45,979 bases of DNA from Alphaproteobacteria bacterium UBA998 (GCA_002291925.1 DBAY01000031.1:1-45979), one strand, 5' to 3'. Positions 22,307 to 30,620 are shown, numbered from the stretch's first letter. The notes: a model not told the origin generated them from the letters alone. Translations and numbers: made by a program.

Positions 22307-23854
22307 ATGCCTGCAATGCGTCAGAATGCCATCATCACCGAGCTCGAGCGCAAGCGCGATCTGGCCCGGCTGGGCGGCGGCACCGACCGTATAGAGAAAC
22401 AGCACCAGAAAGGTAAGCTCACCGCGCGTGAGCGGATCGAGGTGCTGCTCGACCCCGAATCCTTTGAGGAGTTCGATATGTTCGTCGAGCACCGCTGCGG
22501 CCATTTCGGGATGGAAAAACAGCAGATTCCCGGCGACGGGGTGGTGATCGGCCACGGCACGATCAATGGCCGCCTCGTGTTCGTCTACAGCCAGGACTTC
22601 ACCGTGTTCGGCGGCTCGCTCTCTGAGTCCAACGCGCGCAAGATCTGCAAGATCATGGATATGGCGATGAAGGCCGGTGCGCCGGTCATCGGCATCAATG
22701 ATTCCGGCGGCGCGCGCATTCAGGAAGGCGTCGACTCCCTCGCGGGCTACGGCGAAATCTTCCAGCGCAATATTCTGGCGTCCGGTGTGGTGCCGCAGAT
22801 TTCCCTCATCATGGGCCCGTGTGCGGGTGGGGCGGTCTATTCCCCCGCGCTCACCGACTTCACCGTGATGGTGGACGGCTCGTCCTACATGTTCGTCACC
22901 GGCCCCGACGTGGTGAAGACCGTGACGCATGAGGTGGTGACGCAGGAAGAACTCGGCGGCGCCTCGACGCATACCCGCAAGACCGGCGTGGCCGACCTTG
23001 CGTACGACAATGACATCGAGGCGCTGATGCAGACGCGCCGCCTGTTCAACTTCCTCCCCCTCAACAACAAGTCCGGCGTGCCCTCGCGCCCGACCTCGGA
23101 CCCCGCCGATCGCGTGGAGCTGTCGCTCAACACGCTGGTGCCGGAAAATCCGAACAAGCCGTACGACATGCACGAGCTGCTCTACCGTGTGGTGGATGAG
23201 GGCGACTTCTTCGAAATCCAGCCGGAATGGGCGAAGAACGTCATCGTCGGCTTTGGCCGCATGGAAGGCTCCACGGTGGGCTTCGTCGCCAACCAGCCGA
23301 TGGAGCTGGCGGGCTGCCTCGACATTGACGCCTCGCGCAAGGCCGCGCGCTTCGTGCGCTTCTGTGACGCGTTCAGCATTCCCATCGTGACGTTCGTGGA
23401 TGTGCCGGGCTTCCTTCCCGGAACGCATCAGGAGCATAACGGCATCATCAAGCATGGCGCGAAACTGATTCACGCTTACGCCGAAGCCACGGTGCCGAAG
23501 ATCACCGTCATCACCCGCAAAGCGTATGGCGGGGCCTATATCGTGATGTCCTCGAAACACCTGCGCGGCGATTTCAACTATGCCTGGCCCTCGGCGGAGA
23601 TCGCCGTGATGGGCCCGGAAGGTGCGGTGGAGATCGTCTTCCGCGGTGCGCTTGGCAGCGAAGAGGAAAAGCAGGCCAAGGTGAAGGAATACCGCGACAC
23701 GTTCGCCTCTCCCTTTGTCGCGGCCTCGCGCGGCTATGTCGATGACGTCATCCGTCCGCAGAATACCCGCTGGCGCCTCTGCCGCTCGCTCACCATGCTG
23801 CGCACCAAGCAGCAGGAGATGCCGTGGAAGAAGCACGATAACCTGCCGTTGTAG
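22307..23854 (+). CDS. pccB: Propionyl-CoA carboxylase beta chain
   Basis: The carboxyltransferase subunit, which moves CO2 from biotin to propionyl-CoA to give (S)-methylmalonyl-CoA. The 515-residue product matches family length. It starts with IITELERKRDLARLGGGTDRIEKQHQKGKLTARERIEVLLDPESFEEFDMFVEHR and has the oxyanion-hole glycine blocks NDSGGARIQEG and GPCAGGAVYSPALTDF. The C-terminal half has GFLPGTHQEHNGIIKHGAKL and RKAYGGAYIVMSSKHLRGD. The frame opens at 22265, but ATG 22307 (or 22316) fits the family N terminus better. The partner gene pccA lies 194 nt downstream, separated by repeats H7 and G2. Confidence 0.95.
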   Translation: MPAMRQNAIITELERKRDLARLGGGTDRIEKQHQKGKLTARERIEVLLDPESFEEFDMFVEHRCGHFGMEKQQIPGDGVVIGHGTINGRLVFVYSQDFTVFGGSLSESNARKICKIMDMAMKAGAPVIGINDSGGARIQEGVDSLAGYGEIFQRNILASGVVPQISLIMGPCAGGAVYSPALTDFTVMVDGSSYMFVTGPDVVKTVTHEVVTQEELGGASTHTRKTGVADLAYDNDIEALMQTRRLFNFLPLNNKSGVPSRPTSDPADRVELSLNTLVPENPNKPYDMHELLYRVVDEGDFFEIQPEWAKNVIVGFGRMEGSTVGFVANQPMELAGCLDIDASRKAARFVRFCDAFSIPIVTFVDVPGFLPGTHQEHNGIIKHGAKLIHAYAEATVPKITVITRKAYGGAYIVMSSKHLRGDFNYAWPSAEIAVMGPEGAVEIVFRGALGSEEEKQAKVKEYRDTFASPFVAASRGYVDDVIRPQNTRWRLCRSLTMLRTKQQEMPWKKHDNLPL

Positions 23855-23858
23855 TGAG

Positions 23859-23893
23859 AGTGACAGTGGTCAGTGGTCAGTGTTTAGTCATTT
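23859..23893 (+). repeat. Half heptad element H7 (pccB-pccA)
   Basis: Units in 7-nt register right after pccB: AGTGACA (23859), GTGGTCA (23866), GTGGTCA (23873), GTGTTTA (23880), GTCATTT (23887). GTGGTCA is the reverse complement of the TGACCAC unit found in H1 and H2. No complementary right arm is found before pccA; element G2 begins 4 nt later and may have replaced it. Confidence 0.7.
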
Positions 23894-23896
23894 TCT

Positions 23897-24021
23897 GCTC
23901 CCCCCTTGAGGGGGAGCCAGCGAGGACAAGCGCCAGCGCCGCCCGAGCGGTGGGGGGTGCCCCCCACGACTCAGCGGCGGCCTGCGGCCTTGCTTCATCC
24001 GCTCCCCTCAAGGGGGGGAGC
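23897..24021 (+). repeat. Palindromic element G2 (pccB-pccA)
   Basis: Hairpin GCTCCCCCCTTGAGGGGGAGC at one end (23897-23917, 21 nt; key feature CCCTTGAGGG) and its near reverse complement at 24001-24021. A third perfect hairpin, GTGGGGGG-TG-CCCCCCAC, lies in the middle (23950-23967). Ends that fold alone or with each other are the same plan as G1 in the ATP12 gene. It separates the two carboxylase genes and could form a transcript-stabilising or pausing structure. Confidence 0.85.
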
Positions 24022-24048
24022 ATGGTTACCCCTACCAACGGCTGACAC

Positions 24049-26034
24049 ATGTTTAAAAAAATTCTCATTGCCAACCGGGGTGAAATTGCCGTGCGCATCA
24101 TGCGCACCTGCCGCAAGATGGGCATCCGCACGGTGGCCGTCTATTCGGAAGCCGACACCAACGCGCTGCATGTGAAGGAAGCGGACGAGGCCATCTATAT
24201 CGGCCCGTCGCCGTCAGCGCATAGCTACCTCAAGATCGACAATATCATCTCCGCCGTGGACCAGTCCGGGGCGGATGCGGTGCATCCGGGGTATGGCTTC
24301 CTCTCGGAAAATTCCGAATTCGCCGCGGCGCTGGAGAAGCGCGGGGTGGTTCTGATCGGCCCGCCTTCGACCGCCATCAAGCAGATGGGTGATAAGATCG
24401 AATCGAAGATCATCGCCAAGAAAGCGGGCGTGAACATCGTGCCGGGCGGGCTGGAAGCCATCGAGTCCGAGGCGGAGGCGAAGAAACTTGCCAAGAAGAT
24501 TGGCTACCCCGTGATGATCAAGGCCGCTGCCGGGGGCGGGGGCAAGGGCATGCGCGTGGCGCGCAACGAGAAGGAGCTCATCGAGGGCATGTCGCTCGCT
24601 TCTTCCGAAGCCGCGTCCAGCTTCGGTGATCGCCGCGTGTTCATCGAGAAGTTTTTCGAGAACCCGCGCCATATCGAAATCCAGCTGCTGGCCGACAAGT
24701 TCGGCAACACGGTCTATTTGGGTGAGCGCGAATGCTCTATCCAGCGCCGTCACCAGAAGGTGATTGAGGAAGCGCCGTCCTCCTTCGTCGATGAAAGCTT
24801 ACGCTCCAAGATGGGCCGCCAGTCCGTCGCGCTTGCGAAGAAGGTGGGCTACTATTCCGCCGGTACCGTTGAATTCATTGTTGATGACAAGGGGAATTTC
24901 TACTTCCTCGAGATGAACACCCGCTTGCAGGTGGAGCACCGCGTTACCGAACTCATCACCGGCCTCGACCTCGTGGAGCAGATGATCCGCGTCGCCGCCG
25001 GGGAGAAGCTCAGCTTCGAGCAGAAGGACGTCACCTATAACGGCTGGGCGTTCGAATCGCGCGTTTATGCGGAAGATCCCAAGCGCGGCTTCCTGCCCTC
25101 CATCGGCCGCATCAACCGCTACATCGAGCCGGTCACGGCAGAATCTGTGCTGATCGACACCGGCATCTATGAGGGCGGCGAAGTTTCGATGTTCTACGAC
25201 CCGATGGTGTCGAAGGTGTGCACGCACGCCCCGACGCGCAATCAGGCCATCGAGTCGATGAAATCGGCGCTTTCGGCCTACGTCATCGAGGGCATCGCGC
25301 ACAATATCAGCTTCCTGCAATCCATCCTCGCGCACCCGAAATTCGTGGCGGGGGACATCTCCACCAACTTCATCGCCAAGGAATACCCGGAAGGCTTCAC
25401 CGGCGCGGATGTGAACGAGGAGACTACGCGCGTGTTCCTCGGTGTGGGCGTGCATCTTTTCCTGCGCGATGCTGAGCGCGCCGCACAGACCACGCAGCAG
25501 GTGCCGGGCCGCGCCCGCGTCATTAGTGCGCGTTGGGTGGCGAATGTCGGCGGTATCAACTACCCTGTCATCGTGCGCCCGACCGATTACGGCTACGACA
25601 TCAGCTATGACACCGGCCTCATCGTGATGCGCTCGTCATGGAAGCTGGGCCGCAACCTGTTCCAGGGTACTGTCAACGGCAAGCCGGTCTCCGTGCAGAT
25701 CAAGACGCTCACCGAGGGCTTCCGCCTCAGCTATGGCGGCTCCGAAATCGACGTGAAAGTGCGCTCGCCGCGCGTCGCCGAGCTGGCGCAGTACATGCCG
25801 AAGAAGGAATCCGGCAAGAGGCGCGATCAGGTGAAAGCACCCATCGCCGGTCTGGTGACCACGCTTGCCGTGAAGAAAGGCGACAAGGTCCATGCCGGTC
25901 AGGAGTTGCTCCGCATCGAGGCGATGAAGATGGAAAACGTCATGTACGCCGACGCCGACGCAAAGATCAAACGCGTGCTGGTCAAAGCGCCAGAATCGGT
26001 GCAAGCAGAGCAGGTGCTGATTGAGTTCGAGTGA
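24049..26034 (+). CDS. pccA: Propionyl-CoA carboxylase alpha chain (biotin carboxylase + biotin carrier)
   Basis: Carboxylates its own biotin using ATP and bicarbonate and passes the carboxyl group to PccB. Of its 661 residues, the N-terminal biotin carboxylase (1-450) starts KKILIANRGEIAVRIMRTCRKMGI and has the ATP-grasp glycine loop KAAAGGGGKGMRVAR and EMNTRLQVEHRVTE. A middle PCC-specific BT domain follows, then the biotinyl domain with the carrier lysine K627 in EAMKMENV. Length and domain order match alphaproteobacterial PccA; acetyl-CoA carboxylase AccC would lack the carrier domain. No strong ribosome site is seen before the ATG. Confidence 0.95.
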   Translation: MFKKILIANRGEIAVRIMRTCRKMGIRTVAVYSEADTNALHVKEADEAIYIGPSPSAHSYLKIDNIISAVDQSGADAVHPGYGFLSENSEFAAALEKRGVVLIGPPSTAIKQMGDKIESKIIAKKAGVNIVPGGLEAIESEAEAKKLAKKIGYPVMIKAAAGGGGKGMRVARNEKELIEGMSLASSEAASSFGDRRVFIEKFFENPRHIEIQLLADKFGNTVYLGERECSIQRRHQKVIEEAPSSFVDESLRSKMGRQSVALAKKVGYYSAGTVEFIVDDKGNFYFLEMNTRLQVEHRVTELITGLDLVEQMIRVAAGEKLSFEQKDVTYNGWAFESRVYAEDPKRGFLPSIGRINRYIEPVTAESVLIDTGIYEGGEVSMFYDPMVSKVCTHAPTRNQAIESMKSALSAYVIEGIAHNISFLQSILAHPKFVAGDISTNFIAKEYPEGFTGADVNEETTRVFLGVGVHLFLRDAERAAQTTQQVPGRARVISARWVANVGGINYPVIVRPTDYGYDISYDTGLIVMRSSWKLGRNLFQGTVNGKPVSVQIKTLTEGFRLSYGGSEIDVKVRSPRVAELAQYMPKKESGKRRDQVKAPIAGLVTTLAVKKGDKVHAGQELLRIEAMKMENVMYADADAKIKRVLVKAPESVQAEQVLIEFE

Positions 26035-26308
26035 CGCTACGTTGCATCTGACTATTTCTGGTCGCGTCCAAGGCGTCGGCTACCGCGCGTGGGCGCGGCG
26101 TGAGGCGGAGAAGCACGGGCTCTCCGGCTGGGTACGCAATCGCAGTGACGGCACGGTGGAGGCTTTGGTAAGCGGGCCGGAGGACGCGGTGCGCCGTTTT
26201 CTGTTTGCCTGCCATACGGGCCCCCTGGCCGCGTCGGTGAAACAGGTCGACGTCACCCCGTCGACCGAGCCGGTGGAATCCGGTTTCCGGCAGTTGCCGA
26301 CATTTTAG
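26021..26308 (+). CDS. acyP: Acylphosphatase
   Basis: Hydrolyses carboxyl-phosphate bonds. The 95-residue product has the family signature GRVQGVGYRAWARREAEKHGLSGWVRN, with the phosphate-binding arginine (GYRAW) and the catalytic asparagine (VRNRSDG). The first possible start is TTG 26021, which overlaps pccA by 14 nt. A TTG at 26042 is the alternative; no ATG exists before the conserved core. A non-ATG start with translational coupling to pccA is therefore expected. Its stop overlaps the convergent gene by 4 nt. Confidence 0.88.
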   Translation: MSSSDATLHLTISGRVQGVGYRAWARREAEKHGLSGWVRNRSDGTVEALVSGPEDAVRRFLFACHTGPLAASVKQVDVTPSTEPVESGFRQLPTF

Positions 26309-27159
26309 CGCTGCAGCACCTGCGGCTGGCTGCGCTCGCCCATCAGGCGGGCGAGGAAGCCGCGTGGCTGTGCGGCGGCGAGGGCCGCCTCGGCTTCCAT
26401 GGCGCGCTGGGCCTGTTCGGCGCGGAAACTGTCGGTGAGCGGGGTGGCGACCGGGGCCATACGCGCTGGCACGGCGGGGGCGGGATCGAGCCCGGCCATG
26501 ACCTTCTCCATCCGCGCGCCCTGCGCGGCTTCGGCTTCCGCGATGCGGCCGCGCTCGGCGGAGGCTTCGCCGGAATGGGCGAACTCGCGCGCTTCGGCGG
26601 CCACCGAGCCGACCTGCCACGCCGTGTAGCCCGCGCCCACCAGCCCCAGCCCCAGCCCCCCCAGCACGCTTGGCAGGCCGGAAGGCAGGTAGGTGGAGAG
26701 GCTGCTAAACATGCCGCTATAGACGAGGAATACGCCCGCCACCGCCAGCAGCGCGCCCATGGCCATGGAGGCCGTGGTGGCAAGCCAGCTGGCCTGGCGC
26801 TGTTTGTCCAGCAGGCCGGAAGGCAGGTGAATATCGGAGAGGCCGCCATCCAGCGCCTCGTTCAGGCCGCGATGGTACTGCCGGTTCAGGCGGCGCACCT
26901 GATCGGCCTTCTCGGTACTGCGCCAGACGGCGAGCGAGCCAAGGGTGCCGAGCAGCAGCGGCGTGAAGGCCTGCGAGGCTGTCATCGCCGCCTCGCCAAT
27001 GCCCGCGCTGTTGCCGATGGCCTGTAGCCCCTCGGAGATGCCGGGGAACCCCACGCCCTGTGTGTAGGCGGCCAGGCCCAGCGCCACCCCGCCCAGCGCG
27101 ACGGCGCGGCCCATCCAGATGGTCCACGGGGAAATGGCAGGGGGACGGAAATAACTCAT
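26305..27159 (-). CDS. Membrane protein of unknown function, 284 aa
   Basis: Three or four hydrophobic stretches are visible, near residues 17-32, 66-78, 128-152 and 163-185. The C-terminal third is Ala/Glu-rich and likely helical and cytosolic (EAREFAHSGEASAERGRIAEAEAAQGARMEKVMAG). No catalytic motif or family is recognised. It is convergent with acyP and its stop overlaps that of acyP. It ends the block before the AT-rich region upstream of nrdA. Confidence 0.6.
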   Translation of the reverse strand: MSYFRPPAISPWTIWMGRAVALGGVALGLAAYTQGVGFPGISEGLQAIGNSAGIGEAAMTASQAFTPLLLGTLGSLAVWRSTEKADQVRRLNRQYHRGLNEALDGGLSDIHLPSGLLDKQRQASWLATTASMAMGALLAVAGVFLVYSGMFSSLSTYLPSGLPSVLGGLGLGLVGAGYTAWQVGSVAAEAREFAHSGEASAERGRIAEAEAAQGARMEKVMAGLDPAPAVPARMAPVATPLTDSFRAEQAQRAMEAEAALAAAQPRGFLARLMGERSQPQVLQR

Positions 27160-27277
27160 GGCCGCATCAGGATATAGGGGCGTTGGGTAAGCGGTTGATT
27201 GGAGGCTGATAAGCCATCTTACACGGCCTCATTGTAAGCTTAACAGGCTTGGATGACATTTTCGTGAAGGCTTTTTA

Positions 27278-27325
27278 TCACTATATATGGTGTGCCCATC
27301 GCTCCTGTAGCACAATATCAACAGG
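27278..27325 (+). promoter_or_regulatory. Tandem NrdR-like boxes upstream of nrdAB
   Basis: TCACTATATATGGTGT (27278-27293) is a near-perfect dyad of the form CAC-TATATAT-GGTG. GCACAATATCAACAGG (27310-27325) matches it in its left half. The CAC triplets are 32 bp apart, about three helical turns. NrdR represses ribonucleotide reductase genes by binding pairs of 16-bp boxes at this spacing. The nrdAB operon downstream makes the match meaningful. A TATATA inside the first box could be the -10 of a promoter. Confidence 0.6.
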
Positions 27326-27336
27326 AGAGGCGTCAA

Positions 27337-27411
27337 ATGTCGGTAGATAAGAAAAATCTTACAAAAGCATTTGACAGATTTACACCATATGTTGATAGCT
27401 TGGATTCATAA
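27337..27411 (+). CDS. Putative 24-aa small protein or leader peptide
   Basis: ATG at 27337 with a good ribosome site (ACAGGAGAGG, 27321-27330) opens a 24-codon frame (MSVDKKNLTKAFDRFTPYVD then SLDS). It is AT-rich, unlike its neighbours. It lies between NrdR-like boxes and a terminator-like hairpin that begins on its stop codon. It may be a leader peptide for nrdAB, a small protein, or the remnant of a longer gene whose first 24 codons survive. Nothing like it is known to me. Confidence 0.35.
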   Translation: MSVDKKNLTKAFDRFTPYVDSLDS

Positions 27412-27432
27412 CCACAAGATGTTGTGGTTTTT
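27410..27432 (+). terminator. Hairpin with T-run after the small frame
   Basis: AACCACAA (27410-27417), loop GATG, TTGTGGTT (27422-27429), followed by three more T. A perfect 8-bp stem that starts within the TAA stop. The core CCACAAGATGTTGTGG also resembles an NrdR-type dyad, so it could be an operator, a terminator, or both. Confidence 0.5.
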
Positions 27433-27633
27433 GGTGAATCTCAGGGCTAACTAATTGACAAGAAAAACAGTTTTTATGAGCGCTGAAATCATGCCATCCG
27501 AATTAACCAAAAAGATGTGTTCCCCCTTCCGGATTTTGTCTACGGTGGGAACCCGTCGCCGCACATCAGCCATGCCGGTGATGGGAGACGACCAGACGGG
27601 GAGAGGTCACATTAATTTTGGAAAAACAATTGC

Positions 27634-27662
27634 TTGGTCGCCAGCCGGGCACGTGCTAAACT
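27634..27662 (+). promoter_or_regulatory. Possible proximal promoter of nrdA
   Basis: TTGGTC (27634-27639), 17-nt spacer, TAAACT (27657-27662), with TG one base upstream of the -10 (extended -10). It would give a leader of about 20 nt to the nrdA ATG. Between 27433 and 27633 I see no gene. A CATCA/TGATG hairpin inside a GTCG/CGAC stem lies near 27558-27591, and no riboswitch family is recognised. Confidence 0.4.
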
Positions 27663-27687
27663 AGAAAAAACTCAGGGGATTTTGACT

Positions 27688-29523
27688 ATGCGCGCCACAC
27701 GTTTCGCCATCCGCACCGACGCCAGCCGGGACAGCTTACTCACCGATTTCGGCAAGGCGACGCTGCGCGACCGCTATCTGCTCGACGGCGAGACGTTCCA
27801 GGACATGTTCGCCCGCGTCGCTTCCGCCTATGCCGACGACCAGGCCCATGCGCAGCGCCTCTATGATTACATCAGCCAGCTCTGGTTCATGCCAGCCACC
27901 CCGGTGCTCTCTAACGGCGGCACGGATCGCGGCATGCCCATCTCCTGCTTCCTGAACGAGACGCAGGATTCGCTGGAAGGCATCGTGGACCTCTGGAACG
28001 AGAACGTGTGGCTGGCAGCGCGTGGCGGCGGCATCGGCAGCTACTGGGGCAATCTGCGCTCCATCGGCGAGAAAGTGCGCGGCAACGGCAAGACCTCGGG
28101 TGTGATTCCCTTCATGCGCGTGCAGGACTCCCTGACGCTGGCGATTTCGCAGGGCTCGCTGCGCCGCGGATCCTCCGCCGTGTACATGCCGATTCATCAC
28201 CCGGAAATCGAGGAATTCATCGAAATCCGCCGCCCGACCGGTGGTGACCCGAACCGCAAGACGCTCAACATTCACCATGGCGTCGCCATCACCGACGAGT
28301 TCATGCAGGCTGTCGAGGCGGACGAGGAATTCGCGCTGCGCAGCCCGAAGGACGGCGGCGTGGTGCACAGGGTGAAGGCGCGCGATCTGTGGATCAAGCT
28401 GCTCACCGCCCGCATCGAGACCGGCGAGCCCTACATGCTCTTCATTGATAACGTCAATAAGGGCATCCCGGAGCACCACAAGCAGCTTGGCCTGAAGGTG
28501 AAAACCTCCAACCTGTGCAGCGAAATCACGCTGCCCACCGGCCCGGATCACTTGGGCGAAGAGCGCACGGCCGTGTGCTGCCTCTCCTCGCTGAACCTGG
28601 AGACCTATGACCAGTGGAAGGATGCGGAGCATTTCGTGGAGGATGTCATGCGTTTCCTCGACAACGTGCTGCAGAACTTCATCGAGACCGCGCCGGATTC
28701 CATGAAGCGCGCCACCTATTCCGCCATGCGCGAGCGCTCGGTGGGCCTCGGCGTGATGGGCTTCCACAGCTACCTGCAGTCGAAGATGATCCCGTTCGAG
28801 TCGGTGATGGCGAAAGTGTGGAACATCCGCATCTTCCGCGACATCAAGGACCATGTGGACGCCGCCTCGCGCAAGCTCGCCATCGAGCGCGGCCCCTGCC
28901 CGGATGCGGCGGAAGTCGGCCATATGGAGCGCTTCTCCAACAAGATGGCCATCGCGCCGACGGCCTCCATCTCCATCATCGCCGGCAACTCCTCGCCGGG
29001 CATCGAGCCCTACGCGGCGAACGTCTTCACGCAGAAAACGCTCTCCGGCTCCTTCGTGGTGCGCAACAAACACCTGAAGAAACTGCTCGCCGAGCATGGC
29101 CACGACAACGAGGATGTCTGGGGCTCCATCGCCCGCAACGAGGGCTCGGTCGAGCATCTGGAATTTCTGAGCGAGGACGAGAAGGAAGTATTCCGCACCG
29201 CGCAGGAGATCGACCAGCGCTGGGTCGTCGAACATTCCGCCGACCGTACGCCGTTCATCTGCCAGGCGCAGTCGGTCAACCTCTTCATCCCGGCCAATAT
29301 CCACAAGCGTGACCTGCACCTGCTGCATTTCACGGCGTGGAAAAAGGGCCTGAAGAGCCTGTACTACTGCCGCTCCACCTCGCTGCAGCGCGCCGAGAAA
29401 GGCCACGCCAACGCCGAAGCCACCCCGGCCCTGCAACTGGAAATGTCGCTCCTCAAGAAAGAGCGTCAGCCGGTCGCCGAGACGTCGGACAACAAGTATG
29501 ATGAGTGCCTGGCGTGCCAGTAG
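27688..29523 (+). CDS. nrdA: Ribonucleoside-diphosphate reductase, alpha subunit (class I)
   Basis: Reduces ribonucleotides to deoxyribonucleotides with NrdB. The redox set is complete. C87 (PISCFLN) and C297 (TAVCCLSSLNLE) form the active-site pair, C277 (SNLCSEI) is the thiyl radical site, and the C-terminal pair C607/C610 (DECLACQ) passes electrons. The PATPVLSNGG and SSPGIEPYAANVF blocks are present. It has 611 residues against about 760 in E. coli because the N-terminal ATP-cone is missing, so dATP overall inhibition by that domain is not expected. Start: ATG 27688 with AGGGGA upstream; in-frame 27634 gives an unlikely N terminus. Confidence 0.95.
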   Translation: MRATRFAIRTDASRDSLLTDFGKATLRDRYLLDGETFQDMFARVASAYADDQAHAQRLYDYISQLWFMPATPVLSNGGTDRGMPISCFLNETQDSLEGIVDLWNENVWLAARGGGIGSYWGNLRSIGEKVRGNGKTSGVIPFMRVQDSLTLAISQGSLRRGSSAVYMPIHHPEIEEFIEIRRPTGGDPNRKTLNIHHGVAITDEFMQAVEADEEFALRSPKDGGVVHRVKARDLWIKLLTARIETGEPYMLFIDNVNKGIPEHHKQLGLKVKTSNLCSEITLPTGPDHLGEERTAVCCLSSLNLETYDQWKDAEHFVEDVMRFLDNVLQNFIETAPDSMKRATYSAMRERSVGLGVMGFHSYLQSKMIPFESVMAKVWNIRIFRDIKDHVDAASRKLAIERGPCPDAAEVGHMERFSNKMAIAPTASISIIAGNSSPGIEPYAANVFTQKTLSGSFVVRNKHLKKLLAEHGHDNEDVWGSIARNEGSVEHLEFLSEDEKEVFRTAQEIDQRWVVEHSADRTPFICQAQSVNLFIPANIHKRDLHLLHFTAWKKGLKSLYYCRSTSLQRAEKGHANAEATPALQLEMSLLKKERQPVAETSDNKYDECLACQ

Positions 29524-29601
29524 TATTTAGGAATCGGTGTTCGGTATTCAGTGAATGAATGCCGATGCCTTCCTGAATACCGAATACCAAATACTAAATA
29601 C
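29523..29601 (+). repeat. Heptad-unit hairpin H5 (nrdA-nrdB)
   Basis: Left arm 29523-29550 starts on the G of the nrdA TAG stop: GTATTTA, GGAATCG, GTGTTCG, GTATTCA. Right arm 29574-29601: TGAATAC, CGAATAC, CAAATAC, TAAATAC. Outer and inner units pair perfectly; the two middle units carry a few mismatches. The loop is 23 nt. The next bases (CAAGGAA, 29602-29608) hold the nrdB ribosome site. The arms are in the same 7-nt register on both sides. Confidence 0.87.
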
Positions 29602-29614
29602 CAAGGAAAAAACC

Positions 29615-30574
29615 ATGTCACTTCTCGATGCAAAACCGATTTACAAGCCGTTCCAGTATCCGTGGGCCTATGAGGCGTGGCTGATGCAGCAGCGCATTCA
29701 CTGGCTGCCGGAAGAGGTGCCGCTGGCGGATGACGTGAAAGACTGGAAAGCCACGCTCACGCCGGATGAGAAGCACCTGCTGACGCAGATTTTCCGCTTC
29801 TTCACCCAGTCGGACATCGAGGTGAACAACTGCTACATGAAGCATTATTCCAAGGTGTTCCAGCCGACGGAAGTGCAGATGATGCTCTCGGCCTTCTCCA
29901 ACATGGAGACGATCCACATCGCCGCCTACTCGCACCTGCTCGACACGCTCGGCATCCCGGAAACGGAATACGCCGCCTTCCTCACCTACAAGGAGATGAA
30001 GGACAAATACGACTACATGCACAGCTTCAACGTGAACGACAAACGCTCGGTGGCCATCACGCTCGCCGCGTTCGGTGCCTTCACGGAAGGGCTGCAGCTG
30101 TTTGCCTCGTTTGCGATCCTGCTCAACTTCCAGCGCTTCGGCAAGATGAAGGGCATGGGCCAGATCGTCGCCTGGTCGGCGCGTGACGAGACCCTGCACA
30201 CCCAGTCCATCATCCGCCTGTTCCGCACCTTCCTGCACGAGAACCCGGAAGTAGCCGACGAGGAGCTGAACCGCGAGCTCTACAAGATCTGCCACAAGAT
30301 CGTCTCGCTGGAGGACGCCTTCATCGATCTCGCCTTCGGCGTCGGCGGCATCGAGGGCCTGACCCCGCATGAGGTGAAGTCCTACATCCGCTATATCGGT
30401 GACCGCCGTCTCAACCAGCTTGGCATGGCCCCGCTCTACAACATCGCGAAGAATCCGCTGCCGTGGATGGACGATATCCTCAACGGCGTGGAGCACACCA
30501 ACTTCTTCGAGAACCGCGTGACGGAGTACACCAAGGCCGCCACGACGGGCACGTGGGAAGAGGCGTTTGCCTGA
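29615..30574 (+). CDS. nrdB: Ribonucleoside-diphosphate reductase, beta subunit
   Basis: Holds the diiron-tyrosyl radical that starts catalysis in NrdA. All metal ligands can be placed: Asp in FFTQSDIEVNN, Glu and His in NMETIHIAAYSH, Glu in TEGLQLFASF, and Glu and His in ARDETLHTQ. The radical tyrosine is the Y of IHIAAYSHL. 319 residues from ATG 29615, which has AAGGAAA upstream. The frame is open to 29555, but those 20 codons are read from hairpin H5. No ATP-cone is fused to this subunit either. Confidence 0.95.
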   Translation: MSLLDAKPIYKPFQYPWAYEAWLMQQRIHWLPEEVPLADDVKDWKATLTPDEKHLLTQIFRFFTQSDIEVNNCYMKHYSKVFQPTEVQMMLSAFSNMETIHIAAYSHLLDTLGIPETEYAAFLTYKEMKDKYDYMHSFNVNDKRSVAITLAAFGAFTEGLQLFASFAILLNFQRFGKMKGMGQIVAWSARDETLHTQSIIRLFRTFLHENPEVADEELNRELYKICHKIVSLEDAFIDLAFGVGGIEGLTPHEVKSYIRYIGDRRLNQLGMAPLYNIAKNPLPWMDDILNGVEHTNFFENRVTEYTKAATTGTWEEAFA

Positions 30575-30620
30575 TTTAGTTGCCCCTAAAACGCGCTGCT
30601 GCGTTCAACTAACAGTAAAA

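Noticed and set aside
22304..23836. 510-codon open frame on the - strand opposite pccB
   Set aside because: Exactly coextensive with pccB and rich in His/Ala/Asp/Gly; shadow frame. The same applies to 27736-29436 opposite nrdA and 10440-11660 inside secY.
27455..27480. TTGACA...TATGAG promoter
   Set aside because: Spacer is only 14 nt, too short for a sigma-70 promoter.
27433..27633. Cobalamin or other riboswitch upstream of nrdA
   Set aside because: GGGAGACGACC and GGTGATGG superficially recall B12-box elements, but the order and spacing of the conserved segments do not fit.
29555..29614. 20-residue N-terminal extension of NrdB
   Set aside because: Read from hairpin H5; the ATG at 29615 has a ribosome site and the family N terminus.
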